Below the pieces are notes generated by a model. The model did no database searches and was not told the origin of the DNA. It saw only the letters and a program-made list of their open reading frames with translations. Source: Akebia trifoliata (taxonomy: Eukaryota > Streptophyta > Magnoliopsida > Ranunculales > Lardizabalaceae). Taken from it: a stretch of DNA of 64,000 nt. Positions 32,995 through 44,882 of the stretch are shown here, piece after piece. The stretch is taken from the NCBI GenBank assembly GCA_017979445.1, contig CM030708.1, forward strand, positions 32,368,721 through 32,432,720, in the 5' to 3' direction. Both the position numbers and the translations under genes were made by a program. Within the stretch, counting starts at the first letter, position 1; each line of letters begins with the position of its first letter.

Positions 32995-34387
32995 CATTAT
33001 TGAAAATGGAACTTGGATATTTTCAAATGAAAATAGTCTTGGTTTTTTTTATTATTAATGATAATGAATGATTAAAATACCCTCCATAGTCATTCTAAAA
33101 TAAAAAATTAAAAAGACCCAAAAAAAAATCAATCCTTTCCATATATTTACTAAAGCAGTCCAAAGACAACTACCTAACTTGGTACAACGCATCCTGTGAT
33201 CTTTACTTGCGGACTTAAATCTATCAATTGTTCAATCTACTTAGAAAAGTATGTCAATTCAAACATTTTTTTAAAGAAAATTTTGTTTAGGTGAAATCAA
33301 TTTTTTGAAGAAAATAAATTTCCTCTTAAAATGGTGGTTGCTATGCTTTTAGTTTTGTGGGTGGGGGTGAATTCAAAGAGAATAGCAGAGGATTATCATC
33401 CTATGTGATTGGGTTGGATATTTAATTTCTTTGGAAAACAATTTTTGAGTCGCGAAACAAAATGTCAAAATAGTTTCTGAGGCAGGGTAATCATGAGAGA
33501 CTTACATTATGATGATTTTCCAGTTAACTGGAAAGAATCAAGTAAATAAATACATATTAAAATTTATTAAATACTTTTGGATATCTAATTTTTAAAATTT
33601 AAAATTATATTTTTCTTAATTTTGAAAAAAAAAAATCAAATTAAGCATTTAACTTAAGCCTTCTAATGATTGAATGAAATCTCATCATCAGTTCCCACCC
33701 CTTTACTTTTGATTCGGATCGAGGATTTGGGTTCTGATAAAAATCTTATCTAATATCTTATCAGATTGATTCGGCATCAACACTAGCTCCATCAAATAAT
33801 AACCCGTTCCAATAAAATGTGTGGAAGTATATATGTTAGAATCAGGATTAACATTTGAGATGGTGAAGTGGATACAAACTCACTAAAAGCAGACGGCCTT
33901 GAATTATCAATCATTCAAAAAAAAAAACAATTGATTTGATCAAACTTATTGTTTGTGCTCAATATTGAAAGTTAGATCTAAAATTTGAAGGGTTAAATAT
34001 GGCCAGAATTTTAAAGGAGGTGGGACATGCTAGTACTCCACAGCAACTGTTGGGCTAGGTAAAGCTTACTTTTTAATACCACACAAGCAGTCAATCACTT
34101 GGACTCCCAACTCCAACCTAGCGAAACTGTTGGCATTTGTTTTCAGTTGAAACACATTCTTGTCAAAAGAATGAGCAAAAAACACAATAAATATGCAACA
34201 GTATCTGCTACAAGTGAAGCTTATCAGAGCAAATGTTTCCCTTGTCTACAACAGAGCTAGCTAAACCACCTTTACCGATTAATTTTCTCACACAATCACC
34301 TGCTAGGCTACTACTACTACAAGTTCAATCAAGATTAGAAATACATGTTCACCTTGAACAACAAGGGACACAACAGCACACACATGA
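32995..34387. repeat. Duplicated tract, copy 1
   Basis: Matches 53141-54514 in the same orientation over about 1.4 kb with scattered changes and small indels. Shared landmarks: ATGATAATGAATGATTAA, CAGTCCAAAGACAACTACCT, GGGTGGGGGTGAA, AGAGAATAGCAGAGGATTAT, GGACTCCCAACTCCAACCTA, TATGCAACAGTATCTGCTA. The short frame starting ATGGTGAATGC in copy 2 is stopped in copy 1, so it is not clearly coding. Confidence 0.9.
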
Positions 34388-36870
34388 GAGACTAAAACAT
34401 GCCTCTCTCACCAAAAATAGAAAAAATTCAATAGAAAATATTACATAATTCCATTTTTAGTAACCCTACAAAAGAAACATAATTCAAGACAACTGCACAA
34501 CAGTTTTAACGTGTTACACTTTGTAATCTTTGAATGGTGTGTTTTAATCTTTAATTAGGGTGTGATAAATAATTTAAGAAATTGGGGTGTAATAATTAAA
34601 AGTTGTGCCATTAGCAACTCTCTTATCTTTAGAGGATTATATATATATATAAAATATAAAAAAAGAACTTTTGAAATCTAGTATGTTTAAACTATTGAAT
34701 TCTTATGGCCTTTTCCTTTCTCTTGTTTTCTTTCTTTCTCCTTCAATGTTTCCTTAGAATTCCTTGTTATAAAAAAATCCTACAAGATGCATAGGTTACC
34801 TTTAATATGATTTAATGTGTAATGCATAATTTCATTTCCTTAGTTGGTTTGTTATAAGTAATACTTAGATATCTCAATATTTTGAAGGGAATTGTAGGAA
34901 TACCCCTGATAAAATCAGCAATATTAGGTTTACCACCTTGCAAAATGCAAGACTAGGTTTACCCCCTTGACCTAAGTCAATGTTGCGTTTTCTTGATGAT
35001 TTAACACTAAAATTTTGTTTTTTCTCGAAATGCTCTTCGAATATTTAAATTACTAAATTGAAATATGGAAAAAGTCAAAATTCTACGGTTAAATCATCAA
35101 GAAAAAACAAAGTTGACTTACGGTCAATGGGGTAAATCTAATATCACCAATTTTATAGGAGGTTGTTTCTAAAATGCCCTATTTTGAAATTATTTTATTA
35201 TTCTGATTGGATGGTTACACATCATGCATGTCGTGGTGTTGGAATCTACTGTGATTAGACATGCGCTGGAGTAAGAATTCAGCTGGGGGGTGGAGGGGGT
35301 GGAGGGGGGGGGGGGGGTAATTGCCCCCACAGAACTTTGAGACACCCTTATATTTTCAACTAATTACATGCCCCATTTGTCTCCACTCCCTCACCTCTCT
35401 CCCCATTTGTCCCAACACCCTAACCTCCCTCCAACAGTATTTTCCAGCACAAATAATTTTCCCACCAGTCAAGTTCTTCAACTACACAACTAAGTATAGT
35501 TCGCCCCCACTACAAGAAAATCCTAGCTCCGCCCCTGGTTCCTTGTATAGCTTATTATCCTTATATGAAAGAAAGATTCTCTATTACATTTTTATTGGTT
35601 TTTTGTTGTAAGATCTATCAAATCGTTACCAAGAAATCCAATAAACTAACTTCAATATCAAATGAAGAATCCAAATGCGAAACCAACTCACTCGTTAAAA
35701 TTTTGTATCTTTCCTGGTGATAAACAATATAATATCATTAATGTGCATAAAATTGTATGATAGAGTGACCATAAAAATAATTTTTAAGATTTTTTTTTTT
35801 CGGGGGATGAGTTCACACTTGAGAAGGTTTTTATTTTTATTTTTTTTAGTCGTGTTGTAAGTTTTGACTTTTGATACTTTGCTTGCTATTATATCATTAC
35901 CAAAAGTATCTACAATGTTACAACAACACGACTAAGAGAGAGAGATTTACCCACACTACCTAATTGTTACATTTTTATTACAAAGACTCCTCTGGAGTTC
36001 TAATAACTTCAAGGGAAACTTTACTTTATGAAATTTGTTACTTGCCAAACCTCACTTTATCAAGTTCGCTATTGAGCAAACCCTGTAGTGGGATCCACAT
36101 CATAAAATTCAAATTTAGGGGTTTAATTTGTTACTTAACATACATTGGAGTGGATTCTAACAGCATGAATTCATGCTATCATGATCTAATGATATAGGGT
36201 TATAAAGGACAAAGTTATAAGAAGTTTTTAAACAAATTCAAAAAAATAAAAAAACAAAAAAACAATAAATTTTCACAATTGAATTTTAATTTTAAATCTA
36301 AAGGTTCGTTGGCCATCCATTTTCAACACTTAAGATCAAGTTAGAAAGGGTCTTCTTTCTTTGTTTGAATTTTTTTTTGCTAAATCTGAGTTTTTCATGA
36401 AATCTAAAAGGTTGTGATGTTGAATAACTAATTTTATAATTCATATGCCAACAACCCTTAGTAAGATTTCAAATCTTATTAAGCTAGTCATGGTAGTATA
36501 ATTTATAAAGTAAGGTTTGTTCGAGTAACAAAGTTGATAAAGCAAGGGAATTTGTGTACTTAAGTACCCACTTAAAGATAAGTTTTAAAAAATGAAAAAA
36601 ATACATGATTAACTAAAACTCACTTAAATATCAAGAAAATAATATGATGAAACTATTAACATTATCTTTATACTCAGCGAAAATTACCATAAATCTTTGG
36701 TTTTTAGTTGTTATAGAACCATAATATAAAACCATTACCCAGAGGCATTAGCATTGACCTTTTTAAAAAAGCAAAGCAGGAAAGAAAGTTGAAGAGTGAG
36801 AGAGAGAAGTATGTGTGAACAATTATGGGAAGAGCAAGTGATTCCATTCTTCGTGAAAGAATGTCTGTCA
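34388..36870. other. Intergenic, transposon debris
   Basis: At 34500-34640 there is a partial copy of the right end of the 49447-49978 MITE (ATTGGGGTGTAATAATTAAA...GCCATTAGCAACTCTCTT). At 35285-35545 a G-run followed by GCCCCCACAG...GCTCCGCCCCTG resembles the widespread remnant of plant transposons with that end. No gene seen. Confidence 0.4.
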
Positions 36871-37215
36871 CTGCAAATGCCTCTCTCTCTTTTTTAATTG
36901 TCTCTCTCTCTCTCTCTCTCTGGCAAATGCCTCCCTCTCTCTCTCCCTCTTTTTTAATTATCTCTTGCGCAAATGCCTCTCTCTCTCTTAAGTGTCTTTT
37001 GCACAAATGCCTCTCTCTTTCTCTATCTTCCTCTCTTTTTTAATTCTCTCTTTTGCAAATGCAAAAGTCTCTCTCCCTTAATTCTCTCTCTTTTGTTTCT
37101 TTCGCAAATGCCAATGCCACTCTTTCACGAATGCCTCTCTCTCTCTCCCTCTTATATCTTTCACAACTCTTATACCTCTCATTTTTAATTGTCTCTTTCG
37201 CAAGTGCCTCTTCCC
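36870..37215. repeat. CT-rich minisatellite upstream of the B3 gene
   Basis: An imperfect unit of about 30-70 bases is repeated about six to eight times: (TC)n, then TTTTTTAATTGTCTCT or similar, then GCAAATGCCTC. The plus strand is pyrimidine-rich throughout. It ends about 160 bases before the B3 start codon, and (TCTG)n and (TG)n microsatellites at 37266-37290 and 37330-37349 follow it. Confidence 0.85.
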
Positions 37216-37375
37216 AGGAAGCATTCAGTGGATGTGACAAATAAATCTCAACTATTTCTCTCTTTCTGTCTGTCTGTCTGTCTATCTATAAATTATGTAG
37301 ATTGCTCTACCATTATTATTCACACATGCTTGTGTGTGTGTGTGTGTGTCTGTTCGTTCAGAGGGTTGAATCAAA

Positions 37376-37903
37376 ATGGTGAATAATCAGTCAATTATGA
37401 AAAAGGCAGTCTTTCATAACTTTATTCAGAGCAAGGCGGCTGAAGAAGCTAACGAAGAAAGATCACTTGGAGAAACAGTGATGATGAGAGATGTTGTCCA
37501 TGGTGAAACCTTGGATTTGCTTAATCGATATTGGCAGATTCATAAAGTACTCACTGTAAGAGATATCCAAAATGGAAGGCTTCACTTACCAATTGATAAA
37601 GTCCAGGCTCACATATTACCACATTTGAATTATATTGGGGAGGGGGAGGGGCATGCGCAGCGGGAACATATGATGATAAATGTGGATCATAAAAGAGAGA
37701 TCATAATAGAAGATGTGGATACTAACGACAGCTTCAACACAACCATCCATTGGTGCAACTCTAATGGTTATATCATCACAAATCATTGGCGTCAAAATTT
37801 CATCCAACGGAGAAATCTTAAGGTCAATGATGAGATCAGGTTGAGCTGGAAACAATTCAATTGCTTCAACTTCTCAGTGTTGAGTAGAGCCATTATCAAT
37901 TGA
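37376..37903 (+). CDS. B3 domain-containing protein (single exon)
   Basis: An intact 175-residue frame. The C-terminal two thirds (about 55-170) match the plant B3 DNA-binding domain: WQIHKVLTVRDIQNGRLHLP, KVQAHILPHL, IIEDVDT, TIHWCNSNGYIITNHWRQNF, RRNLKVNDEIRLSWKQFN and a final FNFSVL. The closest type I know is the small family of At2g33720/At4g02870-like B3 proteins (DEIGLYWD...FSVL). They are presumed transcription factors; targets are unknown. No intron is needed. The 5' flank is dominated by CT- and TG-repeats, which may be in the leader. Whether it is expressed cannot be told from sequence. Confidence 0.82.
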   Translation: MVNNQSIMKKAVFHNFIQSKAAEEANEERSLGETVMMRDVVHGETLDLLNRYWQIHKVLTVRDIQNGRLHLPIDKVQAHILPHLNYIGEGEGHAQREHMMINVDHKREIIIEDVDTNDSFNTTIHWCNSNGYIITNHWRQNFIQRRNLKVNDEIRLSWKQFNCFNFSVLSRAIIN

Positions 37904-38194
37904 GATGATCAACCGGATACTATTAGTTCATATGGTTAGAGAATAAGATGCATAAGATACACTCTATCATTGTTAGTGTATCTTTATGACAAATGGAAGG
38001 TTGGGGTGGAAGATATTCTAGAATATATATTGATATTTAGAATATATCAATTAGGATTATTCTAAAATATTTATATTAAATAGTTTTTATATATCTTTGT
38101 TGATGTAATGTCTATAAATAAATTATTGAGATTTTTGTAATATTCATCTAAGAATTCTCAATTAAAATTAAATTATACATTATTATTTGTATTT

Positions 38195-38700
38195 TTACCC
38201 CCCCCCCCCCCGCAACAATTTAATCTATCGGAGGCGGATCCTTTATAACACAAGGCTCATGTATCACACTTTCAATAGATAAGAGATAATCATTAGAAAA
38301 ATTAACACCACCTCAACCAACCCTCTTGTGATCAGGAATTAGATCTGATTTAAAAAAAAAAAAAAAAAAAGTGGATTTTACGGATCCTCTGTAGCACAAA
38401 GGTTATTGCAGCTCACTTTCAACCATTAAATCCCAAACTTAAAATATTGGGAGTTTAGTAACCGTTCATTTGTAAAGGCATGGATCGGGAGAAAATTAAA
38501 AACTATTTTTTATGTTAAACTTTTTTCAAGTATGTCCCCCATCTTATCTATTGAAGGTATGCTACAAAGGATCCGCTTCCACCGAACCATGGTTATTTAA
38601 AGCAACTATAGTTTTGAAGTCCAGAAGATCAAATATCCCCTGTATATGTTCTTCAAATCAAACCCGAAAAGACCAAAAACGAGAGCAAAATCGAAGGAAT
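38195..38700. other. Short intergenic stretch before the glyoxalase-like gene
   Basis: It contains a poly-C run (38198-38211) and a poly-A run at 38350-38370. The region 38580-38700 is the probable leader of the next gene. Inverted words (GGATCCTTT/AAAGGATCC at 38238, 38384 and 38568) hint at a small decayed foldback element. Confidence 0.4.
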
Positions 38701-41700
38701 ATGGCGGCAGCAAAAGGAGTTTGCCTTCATCACGTAGCCAGGGAAACATCAGATGTAAATCATCTCGCTAAATTTTACCAAGAGGTAATTATTTTTTTTA
38801 ATATTTAATTTATGAAGTTTTCTTCTCTAAATTTAGCGAAAACTTCACCAATTTTATCTATTATTCATCGACTTATGACTGCAGATATTAGGGTTTGAGA
38901 GGATCGAAGCTCCAAAATTTGTAGAATTTGATGTGATTTGGCTGAGACTCCCTCCTGTTCTCTCACTCCATCTCATCCAGAGAAATTCGAAATCTCAGCT
39001 TCCAGAAGGACCGTATAGCTCAACCGCACCAATTGCAGATCCGAAGAATCTCCCCAGAGGACACCATTTAGCATTCGCAGTCTCAAACTACGAATCCTTC
39101 GTAGAAACCCTTAAGGCAACTTCTTTTACTCTCTTTATTTTCTATAATTTTATTTATCTTTTACTTGAAATGATATACTCGAACTCATTTATGACTTGGC
39201 TGAATTATATATTTTGTTTCTTGAATTTTGATCTCGTTGAGTACATATGGTCAACTCAACTTTCGGTGATTCGATCCAAACTTGGTCCGATTTGGTTAAA
39301 ATCTAGGACTCACAAGATTAGCTTAGAATTTAATTAATTTGAGTAATAATGAGAGAATGGCGATTGGTACCTAGGCATAAAGCATAAGCTTTACATGCAT
39401 GGTATTTTTAAATAAATATTATAATATTAGAAAAACTAAAAATTAGGATAACCATTACATATTTATAAATTTTAAATCCACAAAATAGAATTTCAAGTTT
39501 TAATCCATTACTATGGATAACATTTTATTGTAAATTATTTATTGCAAAAATATAATTAAATAGTATTTGGTCAATAACTTCATTTGCATAATACAAAAAT
39601 ACTACAAAAAAATTTATAAATTAGCTTAACTCAACGATTTTCTTTGCATATATTACAATTTATATTCAATTAATTTTTAAGTGTTCCAATTATATTGCAT
39701 TCTAGCAATAACTAAGAAATATAATTAAAAAAAAACTATTATTAAGTCTTAGTTAGATAACATAAAAAAGAAATAAAGAAGTAAATTAGCAACGAAAGAA
39801 TAAGAAGAATGATGACAAAATGCATTATTTAAGAAAAGAAAAATAATATGATGTGTATACCTCAATGCCAAAAGTTTTATGTCTCACGTTGAGGCGTATG
39901 CCTTTCAAGCACCTCATGGATTGAGACGTAAGCCTTAGCTGCTTTTATGTTTCAATCTTGTGCTGCAGGACATTTAATAGCCTTATCTCAAGACGCGCGT
40001 TGAGGCGTAAGCCTCACACGCTTTAAAACATTGGTTATAGTCAATATCTGTCCTTGGTGAAAATTCAGTGGTGAATTCGTTGATCACTTTTTATTTACAT
40101 GTAATTTTGAGTGGTGAATTCAGTGGTCAATATCTGTTTTTATTTGCTCTCGTAGAAGGTAATTTGATTCTTTCGAGATCTTTCTCATATTTTTTAAACT
40201 AGCATATGCATATCATACACGATTTTCAATCTTATAAAATTGTCTCATCTCGTTTATAAATGATACTTAGATGACTCATCCTAGCAATTTTGTTATCTCG
40301 GATGTGTCAATGGGGTTTTTGCACATCATTGAACCAAAAAGAAGAAGAAGAGGAAGGAGCAGGAGGAATAACTGAGGAAGAAGAAGGGGAGGAACGGAAA
40401 AAGGGTTGTCAGTCATTTGGTCTTGTCTTTTCTTGTTTTTCAAGAAGGTGTCCTTGACCTTCTGGTTGTATTTTCCCATCTTGCTTTTATAGATCTTACG
40501 CATATCACCAAAAAAAAAGAATGGTCTATTTGATTGCATGGAAATGCAATTCCAAGGATTTCAAATTCCTTGGGAAAATGTTCACCATGGAAAATTGAAA
40601 TCAAACATTTGATTGCACTTGGAAAAATACCAGGGAAAAAAAAAAGTAAAGAGGAAGAAAAAGGGGGTGGGAGGGAGAGAGAGAGAGAGGGGAGGGCAGA
40701 GGATGAGGCAAAGGGAGGAGGAGAAAGAAGAAGAAGAAAAGGGAGAGAAAGAGAGAGGGCAGTGAGGGTAGAGATAGAGATGAAGGTGGTGGCTGCGATG
40801 GAGGGTAGTGGCGGCGATTGTGATGGTGGTAGAGGGCAATGGCTACAGAAGTGGAGGAAGAAGAAGAAGGAGGAGGAGAGGACGGGGGGAATTAGGGCTT
40901 GTGGGAAAATGAAACCCACCATTTGCTAGAGTTTTAGATGAGGGTGGATTTCCGTTTTTCATGGAAAAAATCTAATCAGGCAATGAAAAATAGAACTTCA
41001 GCCCATTTTCCATGGGTAATCAAACACACCCTAAATAAAAAGGTAGACAAGATTAAAGAGATCAGGGTGAAAAACTGAATTGGAGGTCTTATCATTTCTT
41101 TAGAAACTCAGTAGTCCAGGTGAACAAAACAACATTTGGGGGTGTTGGAGAGAAGTCATCTGATGGATTGAAAGGATTGTTAGTTGGAACCTTCCCTCAT
41201 TTGGTGTGCTCAAAGTGGTCCAACTAGTTGTCGGATTAATTCATGAGGGTACAAGTTGTTGTCGACTATGCACGGAGTGGCAATTCATCCCCTGCATGCA
41301 GTGCACATGTACTTTTATGCTTGTAATGCACCTTTTCCTGGTCTACAAGATGGGGAACTAAGGCTATCTTTCTGTAAATCCTACACTCTATGAAGTGCCA
41401 ACTTAGCTAAGTGGTAAGACGTGTGGACTGTTGTTCCCACGCCTGAACGCAACTTCATTTGCTAACCACTAACCCTATACCTATATATAAAAATAAAAAT
41501 AAATGAGAAAAATCCTACACTCTTGTCCTAAAATGAGAATGAATAGAGATATTTTAAAAGCCTTATTGAAAGTTTGCTATCATTGGTCATAACGATCCCC
41601 CAACCCACTCTCCTTTGATTGTTACATGTGTTTTAAAATGAGTCTCCAAATCCCAGTAAGAACTCATCGTAACTTTTTATACGTCATTCATGATATTTTT

Positions 41701-42184
41701 CTGTTGAAGTGTTGGCGGAATTGAATTGTATACTTGACAGGAAAAAGGAATTGAGATGTTCGAGAAGACACAACCAGATGGGAAGACTAAGCAAGTGTTC
41801 TTCTTCGACCCCGATGGTAATCTTTTGTGACCCTGCTGCTTTATTTACATCTTCCGTCCCCTTGGGATAGTTTAAAATTCGAAAGGCCAAATACACTCAT
41901 TTCTTTTTATAATCATCCTCAATGTTTGGAAGGTTCCTTAAAGTTGTTAGTGCAAGTATCTAGGTAGAATGTTCAGGCTTAAAACATTTTGCTTCTTTTC
42001 TTCTGGATTATAATAGTTGTGTCCGACATACTTTCTTTAATTTAAAGAAATGGTGATGACTATCTTAATTCTATTGTTGGAGTTCTTTGGCATGTGTTTT
42101 AAGTGAATAAATGTGTGAAAATTTATGTTGTAATGTGTAGGTAATGGCTTGGAAGTTGGTAGCTGGGAACCTCCACAACTATGA
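38701..42184 (+). CDS. Glyoxalase I-like (VOC superfamily) protein
   Basis: Four exons: 38701-38784, 38885-39115, 41741-41816, 42141-42184; phases close exactly to 435 bases, 144 residues. It starts MAAAKGVCLHHVARETSDVN and shows the two beta-alpha-beta-beta-beta halves of the vicinal oxygen chelate fold. Candidate metal ligands are the His of LHHV, the His of PRGHHLAF and the Glu of the closing NGLEV. FEKTQPDGKTKQVFFFDPDG is the hallmark of the plant GLYI4/At1g15380-type proteins linked to methylglyoxal and stress responses; catalytic activity in this group is debated. Exon 2 ends CTTAAG/gcaact, a GC donor: the nearest GT (TTC/gtagaa) would drop the conserved VETLK. Intron 2 is 2.6 kb and full of transposons. 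Confidence 0.9.
40516..41034. mobile_element. MITE with purine-rich interior in glyoxalase-like intron 2
   Basis: The left end (GGTCTATTTGATTGCATGGA) and the right end, read in reverse (AGGGTGTGTTTGATTACCCA), are diverged terminal inverted repeats of the kind seen in plant hAT/PIF MITEs. The interior (40660-40890) is a long GGAGAGAAAG-type purine run. Open frames across it are low-complexity and not genes. No clear target duplication. Confidence 0.55.
41390..41509 (+). mobile_element. tRNA-derived SINE with 14-base target duplication
   Basis: Flanked by perfect direct repeats AAATCCTACACTCT at 41376-41389 and 41510-41523. The head has a pol III A-box (TTAGCTAAGTGG) followed by GTAAGACGTGTGGACTGTTG; the tail has CTAACCACTAACCC and ends in A-rich AAAATAAAAATAAATGAGAA. 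The head matches the element at 2465. The B box is decayed. It sits in intron 2 of the glyoxalase-like gene, in the sense direction. Confidence 0.8.
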
Positions 42185-43049
42185 GTAAGTTAAAAGAGTC
42201 GTATAAAGAATGTTTATAAATAATAAATAAAAAAAGACAGTTTGTGGGATGCATAGTGTACTCTGCTGTAAGACTTTTTAAATTTAGCTCAAGTCACTCA
42301 GGTACTTACAACTCAGGGCCTAAGAAGAAAAATCAAATTTTAGAAATGAAGTATTTTTGTGATTCAAGTTTGGTTACCAATTAGAGGCCTCCCCTTCTTG
42401 TGTGGATTTGGGATGGAACATAATGCTTGGATCAAAACAGATATTATGATGGCAATTCAATGGGTAATAGAATTGTCTAAAAATCTATTGATGTTCATAT
42501 TGATCTATTATTAGCATTGGGTAGACTGGGACCTCATATAATAATAGAAAAGTTTGTTTCAATTATTTTGGAACAATCACTCTTCTCTTTTATTATAGAT
42601 CTACTACTACTAGAAATTCAATGTGTATTCTTCAATAATTATAAGTGAAGTACTCTTGGTACAAAGGACATAGAGGTGTCTATAGGCTCCTCACCAGGAC
42701 CAACCCTCAACCTAGATTGGTTAGATGGGGATGTAATAAATTCAATCCTTGTTCGTACATTGTCTTCTTGGTGTATTGCTCTCGTCCAGAATGTGATTAG
42801 AGGTAGGGAAGGACAGTTGGTTTGGATAAAAAACACATGAGATTTCAATTGTAATGAAAATATATATCTACCAAGTAATGACTTGAAATGTTTTTTGAGG
42901 AAAATCCACATGTTGCACAGTGTACCAGTGATAATTAAAATGCCTATGATCACGTGCTTGGAATTGATGGGTATTGATGTAAGTTAAAATAGTTGGAGGT
43001 ACCCCGTAATTGTAAGGCACTTGTGCAGTGTTTGAAGATAGAGTCGTTC
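42185..43049. other. 3' flank of glyoxalase-like gene, intergenic
   Basis: The first part is likely 3' UTR. The rest has no recognisable gene or repeat. Confidence 0.45.
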
Positions 43050-43200
43050 GTGATGAATGCACATGGTTGGTATGCACTTGGGTACACGGCTGACGTGGTA
43101 AGGGCATAGAATCATAGATCTTTTTCATTGGTACACAAGAAAAAGGTGCCCTTGCTACGTCATCCACATAGCACGAACCAAAATCGCGTGCATTCATCAT
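43050..43200. repeat. Foldback hairpin, family B (long form)
   Basis: Outer arms GTGATGAATGCACATGGTT and CGCGTGCATTCATCAT, inner arms CTGACGTGGTAAGGGCAT and GTGCCCTTGCTACGTCAT, and a loop with ATAGATCTTTTTCATTGG. Most of 150 bases can pair. Confidence 0.7.
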
Positions 43201-44111
43201 TATTCTTGAAGATAAGGTCCTTGGTTGACATTAGATGCCGAGATTAAGTGCACTGAGTTGGCTGATTCTAATCTTCTGTCTACGATTTTTGGCAGGTGAG
43301 GTAAATTAATTAAATAAACATTTAAATGTAATTCATTTAGATAGGCCTAGGGTACACCTTAAAATGGTATGGGTCGGAAATTTCGAAGTACAGCTATGGG
43401 ATCCTTAAGCTGATGCATGTAATCCTTAGTTCGTTTTTCATTATACAGTATTTCTGAAATTACTAAAATAAATGTCAATCTTGGAAAAGAAAATACTTTG
43501 AGGAAAATTACATGCCGCGAACCCAATAACAGAGCCTAAACTAATTATGTTTGTTCATAATTTCAGATTACATTTGCTAATGTAACAATTTTGGAACTTA
43601 ATTTTCTATGAAAAAAATATGGTTGGCGATGGATTGGACTCCAAATCTGAATCTGACAATTTTGGTGGATCAACTTGATCTGATAGAGACTCTATTTGAT
43701 AATACTGTGCAAAGTATATTTTGATTTTGGTAATTTTTGAGAAAATTACAACTCAAACAATCTTTCCATGAAAATAATTGTTTCCCTAGAAAACTAATGA
43801 TACTTCTAAGTTGATAATGATGGAGACAACATATTTTTAGCTTCGAGCATGAGAAATGTCTCTCTAGTTCTAAATTCTAATTGACGTCTAGGCAACAACA
43901 GAAGCCGCCACGTCTGCCCCCGTAATGCAAACATGTTTGTCTATATGTAACCCACGTGTCAGTACAATATGTCAAAATCTCACTCACTTGCACATGTATT
44001 CGTTATAGTTATATAAACACTTCTCTCCAAAACCATGAAACCCAATTGTGAACACGATCAATATGTCAAAAAACTCAATTGCCTATCTGATGTGATAAGT
44101 TCGGAACGAAG

Positions 44112-44208
44112 AGATCTACACTCTTCGGGCTCCTTGGGATACATGATTCCCTCGATATACACTTTTGTATGGAGAAGTGCAATCATGTATCCCAAGAAAT
44201 GTAGATCT
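44112..44208. repeat. Foldback hairpin
   Basis: AGATCTACACTCTTCGGG then TCCTTGGGATACATGATT on the left, and AATCATGTATCCCAAGAA then ATGTAGATCT on the right, are complementary with a loop of about 25 bases. It seems to be flanked by a partial copy (44218-44335) of the 49.4 kb MITE. Confidence 0.65.
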
Positions 44209-44444
44209 ACCATTCTCAAATCTGTCACATCAAGATATCAGATTATTATTGGCATCTTAACTTTTACTTATTACACTCTAATTTTTTAAATTGTTTCACG
44301 TCCCAATTAAAGATTAAAACTCTCTCTTCAGACTTTGGATCAAATTATAATCTCAACATTACAACACCTGATGGACCAATTTCAGTAGTTGTTTACGATT
44401 ATACTAAGTTCATATAATATGTCAAACCAAAAAAAAAATACAAA

Positions 44445-44505
44445 AATTTAGGGATGAGAGAGATTGTCCTCACAAAAAATCAGCCAAAACTTCTAACTCC
44501 AAAAT
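44445..44505. repeat. Half of a family A hairpin
   Basis: GAGATTGTCCTCACAAAAAA then TCAGCCAAAACTTCTAACTC is the right arm of the GAGGATGATCTC hairpin family; the left arm is missing. Confidence 0.5.
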
Positions 44506-44882
44506 TTACAAACCACATTGAATCTTGATCCTGGCCCATAATTTACATATTACAAATATATGATATAATTTACGTACTTTCTAACATGTTATAGGGTCAT
44601 GTTATACATACTTGATCCGGATTCAATCCAATAAGATATCGGATCGGAACCTTATCGGAAAAAAAAGAAAAAACATCATTCCAAATCCGAAGTTATTAGA
44701 TAGAACAGATCGGATTTTGAGTCTGATCTGATCTGTTGACATCAAGAAGAGATATATCATCAGTTTTGTCTCACTCTCCCCTCAAACCTTCTTTGAGGTT
44801 AGAAGAGCCCCTAAATAATTGGATAGGTGTTTTGGGCTGCAAGTGGTTGGATAGTGCTCTCAACCAGCTCCAATCCTGGTAA

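Noticed and set aside
38933..39337. 134-codon plus-strand frame
   Set aside because: It starts inside glyoxalase-like exon 2 and reads into intron 2; the conserved continuation is at 41741.
40440..40922. 160-codon open frame on the minus strand in glyoxalase-like intron 2
   Set aside because: It is the translation of a low-complexity purine/pyrimidine tract (Ser/Leu/Pro/Phe runs) inside a MITE; the opposite strand is open for the same reason.
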